From NCBI RefSeq assembly GCF_003574735.1, contig NZ_QORW01000007.1, forward strand, positions 62,001-126,000: a DNA stretch of 64,000 bases. Direction: 5' to 3'. Made by a program: the position numbers and the translations under genes. Numbering within the stretch: the stretch's first letter is position 1; every line of letters starts with the position of its first letter. The notes beneath the pieces are model-generated. The model did no database searches, had not been told where the DNA came from, and saw nothing but the letters and a program-made list of their open reading frames with translations. Origin of the DNA: Dongia deserti. GTDB taxonomy: Bacteria > Pseudomonadota > Alphaproteobacteria > Dongiales > Dongiaceae. Shown here piece after piece: positions 16,725 through 26,228 of the stretch.

Positions 16725-18215
16725 ATGTTGACCATGCCGGCATTGGATGAGGAAGCCATCTCAGCCCGCGAGCAGGTCGCGGCGGATCTGGCGCGGCTGG
16801 TCGCGCCGGCTTCGGTAATCGCCGCGCCGGCGGCGCTCAAAGCCTATGAGAGCGACGGACTGACCGCCTATCGCCAGCCGCCTTTGGTCGCGGCCCTGCC
16901 GGGCAACACCGCGGAGGTTGCTGCCGTGCTGCGCTACTGCCATGAGCGCAAGCTGAAGGTGGTGCCGCGCGGGTCCGGCACGTCCTTGTCCGGCGGCGCG
17001 CTGCCTTTGGCGGACGGCGTGCTGCTGGGCCTGGGCAAGCTCAACCGCATTTTGGAGATCGACTACGACAATCGCTGCGCTATCGTGCAGCCAGGCGTTC
17101 CCAATCTCGCGATCTCCCACGCGGTCGCCGAACGCGGCTTCTATTACGCACCCGATCCCTCCAGCCAGATCGCCTGCTCCATCGGGGGCAACGTGGCGGA
17201 GAATTCCGGTGGCGTGCACTGCCTGAAATACGGCCTCACCACCAACAATCTGCTGGGGCTCGAAGTCGTGCTGATGGATGGCGACGTGATGCGCGTCGGC
17301 GGACGGCATTTCGATGCAGCGGGCTATGACCTGATGGGCATCCTGACCGGATCGGAAGGCCTGCTCGGCGTCGTCACGGAAGTGACCGTGCGATTGCTGC
17401 GCCGGCCGCCGACGGCGCGCGCTTTACTCGCAGGGTTTGCGAGCAATGAAGCGGCAGGCGAGGCGGTCGCGGCGATCATTGCCGCCGGCATCATTCCGGC
17501 CGGCATGGAGATGATGGACCGCCCGGCGGTCGCGGCGGTGGAGGATTTCGTACATGCCGGTTATCCGCTGGAAGCGGAGGGGCTGCTGATCGTCGAGCTG
17601 GACGGAACGGTGGCCGAAGTCGACGAGCTGATGGGTCACGTGCAGGCGATCGCGCAGCAGAAGGGCGCGACCTCGCTGCGTGTCAGCCAATCGGAGCAGG
17701 AGCGGCTGACATTCTGGGCCGGGCGCAAGGCGGCCTTTCCCGCGGTCGGCCGGATCTCGCCGGACTATTACTGCATGGACGGCACGATCCCGCGCAGCAA
17801 GTTGCCGCTGGTGCTGAACCGCATGGCGGAGATGTCGCAGCGCTTTGGCCTCCGGGTCGCCAACGTGTTCCACGCCGGCGATGGCAACCTGCACCCGCTC
17901 ATTCTCTATGACGCCAACAAGGCCGGTGACTTGGAGCGTGCCGAGCAGTTCGGCGCGGAGATCCTGAAATTGTGCGTCGAGGTCGGCGGCGTATTGACGG
18001 GCGAGCATGGCGTCGGGGTGGAGAAGCGCGACCTGATGCCGACCATGTTCAGCGAGGTCGATCTCGCGCAGCAGATGCGCCTCAAATGCGCGTTCGATCC
18101 GGAACAGCTGCTCAATCCCGGCAAGGTGTTTCCGACCCTGCACCGCTGCGCCGAGCTGGGCGCCATGCACGTGAGCGGCGGAAAGCTGCCGTTCCCAGAC
18201 CTGCCGAGGTTCTGA
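16725..18215 (+). CDS. glcD: Glycolate oxidase subunit GlcD, FAD-linked
   Basis: 496 aa. Catalytic FAD subunit of glycolate oxidase/dehydrogenase, which oxidises glycolate to glyoxylate. The PCMH-type FAD-binding domain covers about 40-220, with VPRGSGTSLSGGALP as the pyrophosphate loop. The FAD-oxidase C-terminal domain covers about 230-470 and ends with GEHGVGVEKR and LNPGKVFP. ATG 16725 has GAGG five bases upstream; ATG 16734 in the same frame is possible. First of glcDEF, four bases before glcE. Confidence 0.95.
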   Translation: MLTMPALDEEAISAREQVAADLARLVAPASVIAAPAALKAYESDGLTAYRQPPLVAALPGNTAEVAAVLRYCHERKLKVVPRGSGTSLSGGALPLADGVLLGLGKLNRILEIDYDNRCAIVQPGVPNLAISHAVAERGFYYAPDPSSQIACSIGGNVAENSGGVHCLKYGLTTNNLLGLEVVLMDGDVMRVGGRHFDAAGYDLMGILTGSEGLLGVVTEVTVRLLRRPPTARALLAGFASNEAAGEAVAAIIAAGIIPAGMEMMDRPAVAAVEDFVHAGYPLEAEGLLIVELDGTVAEVDELMGHVQAIAQQKGATSLRVSQSEQERLTFWAGRKAAFPAVGRISPDYYCMDGTIPRSKLPLVLNRMAEMSQRFGLRVANVFHAGDGNLHPLILYDANKAGDLERAEQFGAEILKLCVEVGGVLTGEHGVGVEKRDLMPTMFSEVDLAQQMRLKCAFDPEQLLNPGKVFPTLHRCAELGAMHVSGGKLPFPDLPRF

Positions 18216-18219
18216 GTTC

Positions 18220-19419
18220 GTGCAGCGCATCCAACCTGAGAGCATCAGCGAGATCGTTGAAACCGTGCGCTCCTGTGCTGAGGCGCGCCGGCCGCTCGCG
18301 ATCGAAGGGTCGGGCAGCAAGAGCGGGCTGGGGCGTCCGGTTGATGCCGAAGCAATGCTGTCGCTGCGGGGTTTGAGCGGGATCCGGGTCTATCAACCGG
18401 ACGAGCTGGTGCTGACCGCGTGGAGCGGTACGCCGATGCGCGAGATCTGGGACGCACTGGCGGAGAAGCGTCAGCACTTGGCCTTCGAGCCAGCGGCAAG
18501 CACGCTCTACGGCAGCGGCAACGACGCCGGCACGATCGGCGGCGTGCTGGCGGGCAACCTGTCCGGGCCACGCCGACCGAGCGCAGGCGCGGCGCGCGAT
18601 CACTTTCTCGGCTTCAGCGCGGTGAACGGCCTGGGCGAGGAGTTCAAGGCGGGCGGGAAGGTGGTGAAGAACGTCACCGGCTATGATCTCCCGAAGCTGT
18701 TGGCGGGATCGATGGGCACGCTGGCCGTGATGCTGGAGGTGACGGTGAAAGTGCTGCCGGCGCCGGAGAAGCAGCGTACGGTGATGATGCCTGTCTCCGA
18801 CGTCGTGGCGGGTCATCGCTGCCTCATCACCCAACTGCAGGAGGCGTTCGAGATCGACGGCGCAGCGTTCCTGCCGGCTTCGGTTGCGGCGCGCTCCAGC
18901 GTCGACCTGGTGCGCGCACGGGGTAGCGCGCTCGCGCTGATGCGCCTCACGGGATCGCCGGTGTCGGTCGCCGATCGCTGTGCCGCCTTGCGTGCTGCGG
19001 TTGGGTCTCCGACCGAGGAACTGCACAGCGCGCGCTCGCAAGCGCTCTGGAGCGAGATCAACGAAGTCGCGGCGCTGCTGCCGGCGGAGCTGACTGCTCT
19101 GTGGCGTTTGTCGGTGCCGCCGGCCTCGGGTGCGAAGATTGCCGCTGAACTGGGCGAGGGCGGGGACTGGCTAATGGATTGGGGCGGTGGCCGCCTGTGG
19201 ATCGCACGCCGCAACGCCACCGTTGAGGACACGGCCCTGGTGCGGAAGGTGGTCGAGGCGCTCGGCGGCCACGCCACGCTCGTGCGCGGGCCTGAGCACC
19301 TGCGCAAGGCGATCGATGTATTTCCGATGGAGGCGCCGCCTTCTTTGCTGCAGCGGATGAAGGCGGCCTTCGATCCGCACGGGATATTGAATCCCGGCCG
19401 TTTGTATCGGGACTGGTAG
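18220..19419 (+). CDS. glcE: Glycolate oxidase subunit GlcE
   Basis: 399 aa FAD-binding partner of GlcD; both are needed for glycolate oxidation. It starts at GTG 18220, four bases after glcD. The FAD half (about 1-170) has the IEGSGSKSGLG loop and GTIGGVLAGNLSG; the rest is a shortened C-terminal domain ending LNPGRLY. Shorter than GlcD, as in other species. The glcF ATG follows two bases after the stop. Confidence 0.94.
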   Translation: MQRIQPESISEIVETVRSCAEARRPLAIEGSGSKSGLGRPVDAEAMLSLRGLSGIRVYQPDELVLTAWSGTPMREIWDALAEKRQHLAFEPAASTLYGSGNDAGTIGGVLAGNLSGPRRPSAGAARDHFLGFSAVNGLGEEFKAGGKVVKNVTGYDLPKLLAGSMGTLAVMLEVTVKVLPAPEKQRTVMMPVSDVVAGHRCLITQLQEAFEIDGAAFLPASVAARSSVDLVRARGSALALMRLTGSPVSVADRCAALRAAVGSPTEELHSARSQALWSEINEVAALLPAELTALWRLSVPPASGAKIAAELGEGGDWLMDWGGGRLWIARRNATVEDTALVRKVVEALGGHATLVRGPEHLRKAIDVFPMEAPPSLLQRMKAAFDPHGILNPGRLYRDW

Positions 19420-19421
19420 GC

Positions 19422-20723
19422 ATGCAGACGAGTTTCTCACTGGCGCAGCTCGCCAACCCCAACATCGCAGAAGCCGATAAGATCCTGCGCGCCTGCGTGC
19501 ATTGCGGATTCTGCACCGCGACTTGCCCGACCTATGTGCTATTGGGCGATGAATTGGATTCGCCGCGGGGGCGCATCTACCTGATCAAGGACATGCTGGA
19601 GCAGGATCGCGCCGCCGGCGAGGTCGAGGTGAAGCACATCGACCGCTGCCTGTCGTGCCTGTCCTGTATGACGACCTGTCCGTCCGGCGTGCATTACATG
19701 CACCTGGTTGACCAGGCGCGGGTCCATATCGAGAACACCTACGCCCGGCCGACGTCGGACTACTGGCTGCGCCGATTGCTGGCGACGATCCTGCCAAGCC
19801 CGTTCCTGTTCCGCCTGGCCTTGACGGGCGGGCGCCTGGCGCGGTCCGTCGGTGCGCATCGCTGGCTGCCGCAGCGCTTGCGCGCGATGGTGGGGTTGGC
19901 AAAGGACTGGCCGGCAACGCCGCGCCCGACGGATCACCCCGGCATTTTCCCGGCGCAAGGAGAGAGGCGCGGCCGTGTCGCCATCCTGGCGGGCTGCGCG
20001 CAGCCTGTGCTCCGGCCGGAGATCAACGAGGCGGCGATCCGTCTGCTGAACCGCCTCGGCATCGAAGTCGTGGTGGCGGAGGGGGTAGGGTGCTGCGGCG
20101 CGCTCACCCATCACATGGGACTGGAAGAGGCGGCGCACGAAACCGCCAAGGAGACGATCGCCGCCTGGCATCGCGAGATCGCGGGCAAGGGGCTTGATGC
20201 GATCGTCATCACGACCTCCGGCTGCGGCACGGTCATCAAGGATTACGGCTATCTCTTCCGCAACGATCCGGAGTGGCGGGACCGCGCGCGGGCCGTCTCT
20301 GAACGGGCTCTCGACATCAGCGAGTATCTGGCGGGACTTGGGCCGCTGCCGCGGACGGAGAATGCGAAGCCGCGCCTGGCCTATCACGCCGCCTGTTCGC
20401 TCCAGCACGGCCAGACGGTGACCGCCGCGCCGAAAGAACTGCTGCGGCAGGCGGGATTCGAGGTCGCCGATGTGCCCGAGGGGCATCTGTGCTGCGGCTC
20501 GGCAGGCACCTACAACATGCTGCAGCCGGAGCTATCCGCCATGCTCCGCGATCGGAAGGCCGCCAACATCAACGGCCTCGCGCCGCAAGCGATTGCGACC
20601 GGCAATATCGGCTGCATGCAGCAGCTTGAGGACGCCGTGCAGGTGCCGATCGTGCACACGGTCGAACTGTTGGATTGGGCGACAGGGGGGCCGGTGCCGG
20701 AGAAGCTGCGCGGCCGGCTCTAG
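19422..20723 (+). CDS. glcF: Glycolate oxidase iron-sulfur subunit GlcF
   Basis: 433 aa electron-transfer subunit. Two 4Fe-4S clusters are bound by C25, C28, C31, C35 and by C76, C79, C82, C86 (CVHCGFCTATCP and CLSCLSCMTTCP). Two cysteine-rich CCG domains follow (GVGCCGALTHH near 225 and HLCCGSAGTYN near 360). It links GlcD/GlcE to the quinone pool at the membrane. Last gene of glcDEF. Its stop overlaps the stop of the convergent M14 peptidase gene by sharing CTAG. Confidence 0.95.
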   Translation: MQTSFSLAQLANPNIAEADKILRACVHCGFCTATCPTYVLLGDELDSPRGRIYLIKDMLEQDRAAGEVEVKHIDRCLSCLSCMTTCPSGVHYMHLVDQARVHIENTYARPTSDYWLRRLLATILPSPFLFRLALTGGRLARSVGAHRWLPQRLRAMVGLAKDWPATPRPTDHPGIFPAQGERRGRVAILAGCAQPVLRPEINEAAIRLLNRLGIEVVVAEGVGCCGALTHHMGLEEAAHETAKETIAAWHREIAGKGLDAIVITTSGCGTVIKDYGYLFRNDPEWRDRARAVSERALDISEYLAGLGPLPRTENAKPRLAYHAACSLQHGQTVTAAPKELLRQAGFEVADVPEGHLCCGSAGTYNMLQPELSAMLRDRKAANINGLAPQAIATGNIGCMQQLEDAVQVPIVHTVELLDWATGGPVPEKLRGRL

Positions 20724-21802
20724 CTTTCGCCAAGGCAGCGCAGCATGCGCTTCATGACATAGTGGCCGCGTTCGAGCACCATGTCTTTCCAGTCGTCCTT
20801 CTCCTGGTAGAAGGCGGCGCGGATCTGGGCCTTGATGTCACGGCCTTTCGGCGAGTTGACGTCGCCATAAAGATAGAGCCAGTTGTCGGCGCGCACAGCA
20901 TTCATCATGTCCCTTTTTTCTGGAATCGTGCCGTATTCCAGCGTGATGCCGGCGATCTGCGCGTGGGGCAGGCTCTGGTTCACAGCGAACTGCGTGTCGC
21001 CTACCACGTAATAGGATGACGATGTGCCGTCGTCGAAGTAGGTCGCTTCGCTACCCCACCATTGTTGCATGATCATGTGGCCGGGATCGCGCGCGGCGTG
21101 ATTCGACATGATCTCCCCGAACCCATAGGGCCCGATACCGGTGTGCAGATCGATGAACGCCGCGTGCTTCACCGTGGCTGCGAAGGGCGCCAGGATCGCG
21201 CGCAGCGTGCGGTTTGACCAGGTCGGCTGCAGGCCGCCAAAGAACACGCCTTGCGGGTCGACGTACTGACCGGAGGCGATCGCGGTCTCTAAAGCGTCCA
21301 TGCCGTGAACCAGCGCATAGGTGTGCAGCGCGGCCAGGTTCCGTTGCTCGCTTTCCTCCGTCCACTCTTTGGGACAGATGAAGTCGCGCAGCTCCATGTA
21401 GCCGGGGTTCTCCGGCTTGGCGCAGGCGTGGTCCACGAAATTGCGGTTGAGATCCACATTGTCTTCGGTCACGCGGCGGACATGGGAGAAGCCATAGGGA
21501 TTGATCGCGTGGACCATCAGGATCGCGGTGTCAGCCGGCAGACGCTCGGCAGCCGCGACCCAGCCGACCTGGATGCCGGAGCCGCAGAAACCTTCCGCGC
21601 CGTGGGTGCCGGAGAGCACGATCATCAGCCGGCGCGCCTCCTCGGGGCCGATCAGGGCGACGTCGGTGGTCAACCCTTCGCCCTCTGCTCCTTTGGCGGG
21701 GTTTCGATGGCTCTGCAGTTTCAGCCCGCGCGCGGCTGCGGCCTGGCGGAAGGCTTCGCGCGCGGTGGCATAGGTGTGACGGAAATACTGGCTGGCATTC
21801 AT
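20720..21802 (-). CDS. DUF2817 / M14-family zinc carboxypeptidase-like protein
   Basis: 360 aa with a zinc carboxypeptidase-like fold. Probable zinc ligands are H67 and E70 (GTHGAEG), then a histidine in FIDLHTGIG; DNVDLNRNF matches the substrate-binding Asn-Arg of M14 enzymes. No signal peptide, so it is probably cytoplasmic. DUF2817 members are annotated only as peptidases or deacylases. The start at 21802 is well placed. The gene converges on glcF with overlapping stops and is divergent from the TPR gene at 21879. Confidence 0.88.
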   Translation of the reverse strand: MNASQYFRHTYATAREAFRQAAAARGLKLQSHRNPAKGAEGEGLTTDVALIGPEEARRLMIVLSGTHGAEGFCGSGIQVGWVAAAERLPADTAILMVHAINPYGFSHVRRVTEDNVDLNRNFVDHACAKPENPGYMELRDFICPKEWTEESEQRNLAALHTYALVHGMDALETAIASGQYVDPQGVFFGGLQPTWSNRTLRAILAPFAATVKHAAFIDLHTGIGPYGFGEIMSNHAARDPGHMIMQQWWGSEATYFDDGTSSSYYVVGDTQFAVNQSLPHAQIAGITLEYGTIPEKRDMMNAVRADNWLYLYGDVNSPKGRDIKAQIRAAFYQEKDDWKDMVLERGHYVMKRMLRCLGES

Positions 21803-21878
21803 GGTTCGCGGCCGTTCAGTGCGATTCGATGTGCATTATGCATAGCTGAGGCCGGCCGCCGAGTGCTATCCTTTCGAT

Positions 21879-22430
21879 ATGCGATATGCACTTGCGATCC
21901 TCATTGCCATCTTCGGCCTTGGGCTCGCGGATGCGCAGTCGGACCAGACCGACCCGCGTCTCAAGGGTTTGTTCGAACAATTGCGGACGGCGCAGTCGCC
22001 CGAGGCGGCAGCGGCCATCGAGAGCCAGATCTGGGTGATCTGGTCCAAGACGGGCGATGCCGAACTGGACCAGGTGCTACAGATCGGCAGCCGCGCCATG
22101 GCGATCGGCGATACCCGCACTGCGCTCAAGATCTTCGATACCATCGTCCGCAAGGCGCCCAACTTCGCCGAGGGCTGGAACAAGCGCGCGACCGTCCATT
22201 ACATGATCGGCGACTACGAAGCATCGCTGGCCGACATCGACCGGACGCTCGAGCTGGAACCACATCATTTCGGCGCGCTCGCCGGCCTTGGCCTTATCAA
22301 CGTCGAGCTCGAGCGCGACGAGGCCGCTCTCGATGCATTCGAGCGGGTCCTGAAGGTTACCCCGCAAAGCGAAAGCGCCAAGCAGAACATCGAGTTCGTC
22401 AAGCAACGCATCAAGGACAAGTCGATCTGA
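21879..22430 (+). CDS. Periplasmic TPR protein
   Basis: 183 aa. A signal peptide (MRYALAILIAIFGLGLADA) is followed by a helical region and three tetratricopeptide repeats, roughly residues 70-165 (ALKIFDTIVRKAPNFAEGWN, ASLADIDRTLELEPHHFGAL, AALDAFERVLKVTPQSESAK). Such proteins act as protein-protein docking scaffolds in the envelope. No enzymatic domain. It is a single gene, divergent from the M14 peptidase gene and followed by the long palindromic repeat at 22461. Confidence 0.9.
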   Translation: MRYALAILIAIFGLGLADAQSDQTDPRLKGLFEQLRTAQSPEAAAAIESQIWVIWSKTGDAELDQVLQIGSRAMAIGDTRTALKIFDTIVRKAPNFAEGWNKRATVHYMIGDYEASLADIDRTLELEPHHFGALAGLGLINVELERDEAALDAFERVLKVTPQSESAKQNIEFVKQRIKDKSI

Positions 22431-22460
22431 TTTCGGCGGCACGATCGAAAAAACATCCAA

Positions 22461-22660
22461 TCCCCTTTGCGGGGCAGGGCAATCGCACATGAAGAACGCG
22501 CCGCAATCCCCTCGCCCAAGCTGGGGGAGGTTAGGGAGGGGGAAGCCGCGTTTGGGTGCGAGACAATCGTCGCTCGCTTCCCCCACCCCGACCCTCCCCA
22601 GTTTGGGGGAGGGGGAACGATACTGTTGGCCAAATGCCATAGCCCTCCCGCAAAGGGGAA
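22461..22660. repeat. Long imperfect palindromic intergenic repeat, copy A
   Basis: About 200 bp that can fold on itself. Outer arms tcccctttgcgggg... (22461) and ...cccgcaaaggggaa (to 22660) are inverted copies, and the inner arms around 22507-22545 and 22575-22617 (rich in CCCTCCCC/GGGGAGGG) pair as well. The central loop is about 30 nt. Copy B lies at 49717 and a core-only copy at 27288. No coding content is convincing. It fills the 390-bp gap before the acyltransferase fusion gene. Confidence 0.75.
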
Positions 22661-22820
22661 GAGGTGCTTTATCAAACAACCGACTTTGGCCGACGGCCGG
22701 TAAGCGCGTCGGCCAATAAGTAACGAACCGTTAAGCGAGTGAGCTTCACTCTCGCGACTCATCTTGACAATGGGTGTGCCGGACCTTGGACTGGCCGTCC
22801 GGCCGCTTCGGGGGAAAAAG

Positions 22821-25800
22821 ATGTACGACCGCAGCTATTGGCGTCTGATTCGCGATCCGGGCTTCGCGTGGCTGCTGGCTGCGCAATTCCTGGGCGCGCT
22901 CAACGACAACATCTATCGCTGGGCCATCACCTTCTTCGCCCTGGATCTGGCGCGCCAGCCTGGCGGCGGATGGGATGCCGACGTGCTGGTCGCCGTCATC
23001 ACCGCCACCTTGATGGTGCCGTTCCTGATCTTCTCCAACTATGCTGGACAACTGGCCGATCGTTTCTCCAAGCGCTCCGTCCTGATCGCGACCAAGAGCC
23101 TGGAGATCGTCGCGATGTTCGCCGCGCTCGGCGCCTTCTTCATCGGTGACATCACGGCCATGATCGTCGCGCTGTTCCTCATGGGCGCGCAGTCGGCGCT
23201 CTACAGCCCGGCGAAGTATGGCAGCCTGCCGGAACTGCTGCCGGACCGGGATCTGTCGCGTGGCAATGCGCTCATCGAGATGAGTACGTTCCTGGCCATC
23301 ATCCTGGGCGGCGTGCTGGGCGGTACCATCTACGAAGCATTCCGCGACAATCTGCCGATGATCGGCGTGATCGCCGTCGGCATCGCGATCGTCGGCACGC
23401 TCTGCTCCTTCGGCGTCGGACGCACGCCGCCGGGCCGCAGCACCAAGCGGTTTACCTGGAATCCGCTGGGGGACGTCTCGATCGGGCTGCGCGAGCTCCA
23501 TGCCAATCGCCGGCTTTGGCTGACGGTGCTGGGCCTCAGCTACTTCTGGTTCGTCGGCGCGCTGGTGCAGCAGCTCATTCCTCTGTTCGGCGACCAGGTC
23601 CTGAAGACCGCGCCGACCGAGACGCAATTGCTGGGCGCCGTCATCGCCATCGGCATTGCGATCGGCAGCCTGGCGGCCGGTCGCCTGTCCGGCCACAAGG
23701 TCGAGCTCGGGCTGGTGCCGATCGGGGCTGTCGGCATGGGTATCGGCGCCTTCGTGCTGGCGGGCGTCGACCAGAGCTACACGGCGGCGGCGATCTGCCT
23801 CGCCGTTCTCGGTTTCTTCGGCGGCATGTATAGCGTGCCCTTGAACGCCATGCTGCAGCAGAAGGCGGATGAGGGCAAGCGCGGCCGCTTCATCGCCGCC
23901 AACAACGTGATGAACACCTTCGGCATCATGCTGGCGTCCGGGTTCCTGGCAGTGAGCGGCGGACTGTTTGACCTGTCGCCCAGCGTGAACATTGCGCTCG
24001 CCGGGGTGACGGCGCTCCTCGTCATTGCCTATCTGTTGATCCTGCTGCCGGATTTCCTGATCCGCTTCTGCCTCTGGATGCTGACCCACAGCATCTATCG
24101 CATTCGCATCGTTGGGCCGGAGAACGTGCCGCTGAACGGCCCTGCACTGTTGGTGGCCAATCACCTGTCTTTCATCGATGGACTGCTGATCGGCGCGTGC
24201 GTGCAGCGCTTTGTGCGCTTCATGGTCTATGCGCCGTTCTTCGAAATTCCGCTGCTAGGCAAGCTGTTCACCCTCATGCGCGCGATTCCGACCGGAGGCG
24301 GCGGTGCGCGCGGCGCCGTCGGCGCGATCCGGCGCGCGCGCGAGGAACTGGCGGCCGGTCACGTCGTCTGCATCTTCGCCGAGGGGGCGATCAGCCGCAC
24401 CGGCAACATGCTGCCCTTCAAGCGCGGCTTCGAGAAGATCACGGAGGGGCTCGACGTGCCCGTGATCCCCGTCCATCTCGATCAGGTGTGGGGCAGCATA
24501 TTCAGCTTCAAGGACGGCCGCTTCTTCTGGAAATGGCCGAGCCGGCTGCTCTATCCGGTCACCATCACCTTCGGTCGGAAGCTGCCGGCGACGGCGCGCG
24601 CATGGGACGTGCGGCAGAAGCTGCTGGAGATGGGCGGCGATGCGTTCCGGCACCGGCGCAAGAAGGTGGACCTCGTACATCGGCGCTTCGTGGCGCAGGC
24701 CAAGCGCTCGTGGCGGCGCTTCGCGATGACCGATTCCCTTGGTCAGACCGTGACCTTCGGCAAGGCCTTGACCGGTGCGTTCCTGCTGGCGCGCAAGCTC
24801 GACCAGGTGCTGCCCGATAATCGCCATGTCGGCGTGCTGCTGCCGGCTTCCGTCGGCGGTGCCCTGGTCAACATGGCTCTGCTGCTCGGCGGCAAGGTGC
24901 CGGTCAACCTCAACTTCACCATCGGGCCCGAAGCGATGCAGGCCGCAATCGACAAGGCTGGCATCGAACACATCATCGCGGCGCGGCCGTTCCTGGCGAA
25001 GGCCAAGCTGGACGAGCGCCCTGGAATGGTCTTTGTCGAAGACATCATGAAGAGCATCGGCAAGTTCGAGCGCGTGTTCTACTACGTCGCGCTACGCCTG
25101 CTACCGGTGGCGTGGATAGAGCGGATGGCGGGCGGCGGGAAGAGCACGCCCGACGACCTCTGCACCATCATGTTCTCCTCCGGCTCGACCGGGACGCCCA
25201 AGGGCGTGATGCTGTCCCATCACAACATCATGTCGAACCTGGAGGCGATCGCGCAGATCCTGTGGATCCAGCCGGACGACCGCATGATGGGCGTGCTGCC
25301 CTTCTTCCATTCCTTTGGATTCACGGGAACCCTATGCGTGCCGCTGGTCTGCGGCATCGGGGCCGTCTATCACCCCAATCCGCTGGATGCCAAGACCATC
25401 GGGAAGCTGGCGCGGGAAAACAAGGCGACCATTCTCATTTCCACGCCCACCTTCTGCCAGGCCTACTATCGCACCTGTGGGCCGGAGGATTTCGAGTCGC
25501 TGCGCCACGTGGTGGTCGGCGCGGAGCGGCTGCGTCCGGATTTCGCCGTGCAGTTCAAGGAGAAGTTCGGCCTCGAGATGCTGGAAGGCTACGGCTGCAC
25601 GGAGATGGGGCCGGTCGTCTCAGTCAATGTGCCGAACGTCGTGCATGGCAAGGAGAAGCAGGTCGGCCACAAGCCCGGTACCGTTGGGCATCCTCTGCCG
25701 GGCGTTACGGCAAAAGTGGTGGATCCCGAGAATGGCCATGACCTAGCGGAAGGGCAGGAGGGATTGCTGCTGCTCAAGGGACCGGGGCGTATGGTCGGCT

Positions 25801-26228
25801 ATCTCGCCGACGACAATGCGACCGCGGCGGCCTTGCGCGACGGCTGGTATGTGACGGGCGATATCGCGGTCCTCGACGAGGACGGCTTCATCCGCATCAC
25901 CGACCGGCTATCGCGCTTCTCCAAGATCGGCGGGGAGATGGTGCCGCATCTCAAGGTCGAAGAGGCCATGCTGCGTACTCCGGGCGTGGAGGCGGCCTGC
26001 GTCACTGCCGTTCCCGACGCACAGCGCGGCGAGCGGCTGGTCGGCTTCTACGTCGCGAACGAGGCGATGGCGCCGCAGCTGATCTGGCAGGCGCTCGGCG
26101 AGTCCGACCTGCCGAAGATCTGGATCCCGAAGGCCACGGACCTACGCCGCATCGAAGCCCTGCCGGTGCTCGGTACCGGCAAGATCGATCTCAGGGCGGT
26201 GAAAACGCTAGCGGCCGCGGCTGAATAG
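22821..26228 (+). CDS. Three-module fusion: LplT-like MFS transporter, PlsC acyltransferase, acyl-ACP synthetase
   Basis: 1135 aa. Residues 1-415 are an MFS transporter of about twelve helices resembling the lysophospholipid flippase LplT. Residues 425-630 are a PlsC-type acyltransferase with NHLSFIDG (HX4D) and FAEGAISRTG. Residues 645-1135 are an AMP-forming acyl-ACP/CoA synthetase with FSSGSTGTPKGVM and the YVTGDI and KIGGEMV loops. The combination brings in lysophospholipid, activates a fatty acid and re-acylates. In E. coli the jobs are done by LplT and Aas. Start ATG 22821 has GGGGGA five bases upstream; ATG 22764 is less likely. It overlaps the convergent AbrB gene by 21 bp. Confidence 0.93.
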   Translation: MYDRSYWRLIRDPGFAWLLAAQFLGALNDNIYRWAITFFALDLARQPGGGWDADVLVAVITATLMVPFLIFSNYAGQLADRFSKRSVLIATKSLEIVAMFAALGAFFIGDITAMIVALFLMGAQSALYSPAKYGSLPELLPDRDLSRGNALIEMSTFLAIILGGVLGGTIYEAFRDNLPMIGVIAVGIAIVGTLCSFGVGRTPPGRSTKRFTWNPLGDVSIGLRELHANRRLWLTVLGLSYFWFVGALVQQLIPLFGDQVLKTAPTETQLLGAVIAIGIAIGSLAAGRLSGHKVELGLVPIGAVGMGIGAFVLAGVDQSYTAAAICLAVLGFFGGMYSVPLNAMLQQKADEGKRGRFIAANNVMNTFGIMLASGFLAVSGGLFDLSPSVNIALAGVTALLVIAYLLILLPDFLIRFCLWMLTHSIYRIRIVGPENVPLNGPALLVANHLSFIDGLLIGACVQRFVRFMVYAPFFEIPLLGKLFTLMRAIPTGGGGARGAVGAIRRAREELAAGHVVCIFAEGAISRTGNMLPFKRGFEKITEGLDVPVIPVHLDQVWGSIFSFKDGRFFWKWPSRLLYPVTITFGRKLPATARAWDVRQKLLEMGGDAFRHRRKKVDLVHRRFVAQAKRSWRRFAMTDSLGQTVTFGKALTGAFLLARKLDQVLPDNRHVGVLLPASVGGALVNMALLLGGKVPVNLNFTIGPEAMQAAIDKAGIEHIIAARPFLAKAKLDERPGMVFVEDIMKSIGKFERVFYYVALRLLPVAWIERMAGGGKSTPDDLCTIMFSSGSTGTPKGVMLSHHNIMSNLEAIAQILWIQPDDRMMGVLPFFHSFGFTGTLCVPLVCGIGAVYHPNPLDAKTIGKLARENKATILISTPTFCQAYYRTCGPEDFESLRHVVVGAERLRPDFAVQFKEKFGLEMLEGYGCTEMGPVVSVNVPNVVHGKEKQVGHKPGTVGHPLPGVTAKVVDPENGHDLAEGQEGLLLLKGPGRMVGYLADDNATAAALRDGWYVTGDIAVLDEDGFIRITDRLSRFSKIGGEMVPHLKVEEAMLRTPGVEAACVTAVPDAQRGERLVGFYVANEAMAPQLIWQALGESDLPKIWIPKATDLRRIEALPVLGTGKIDLRAVKTLAAAAE

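Noticed and set aside
22461-22720. Short ORFs inside palindromic repeat copy A
   Set aside because: Reading frames follow the repeat itself on both strands; no codon signal.
22746-24164. Minus-strand ORF of 472 codons in the acyltransferase fusion region
   Set aside because: Overlaps the transporter module in antisense with low-complexity charged sequence.
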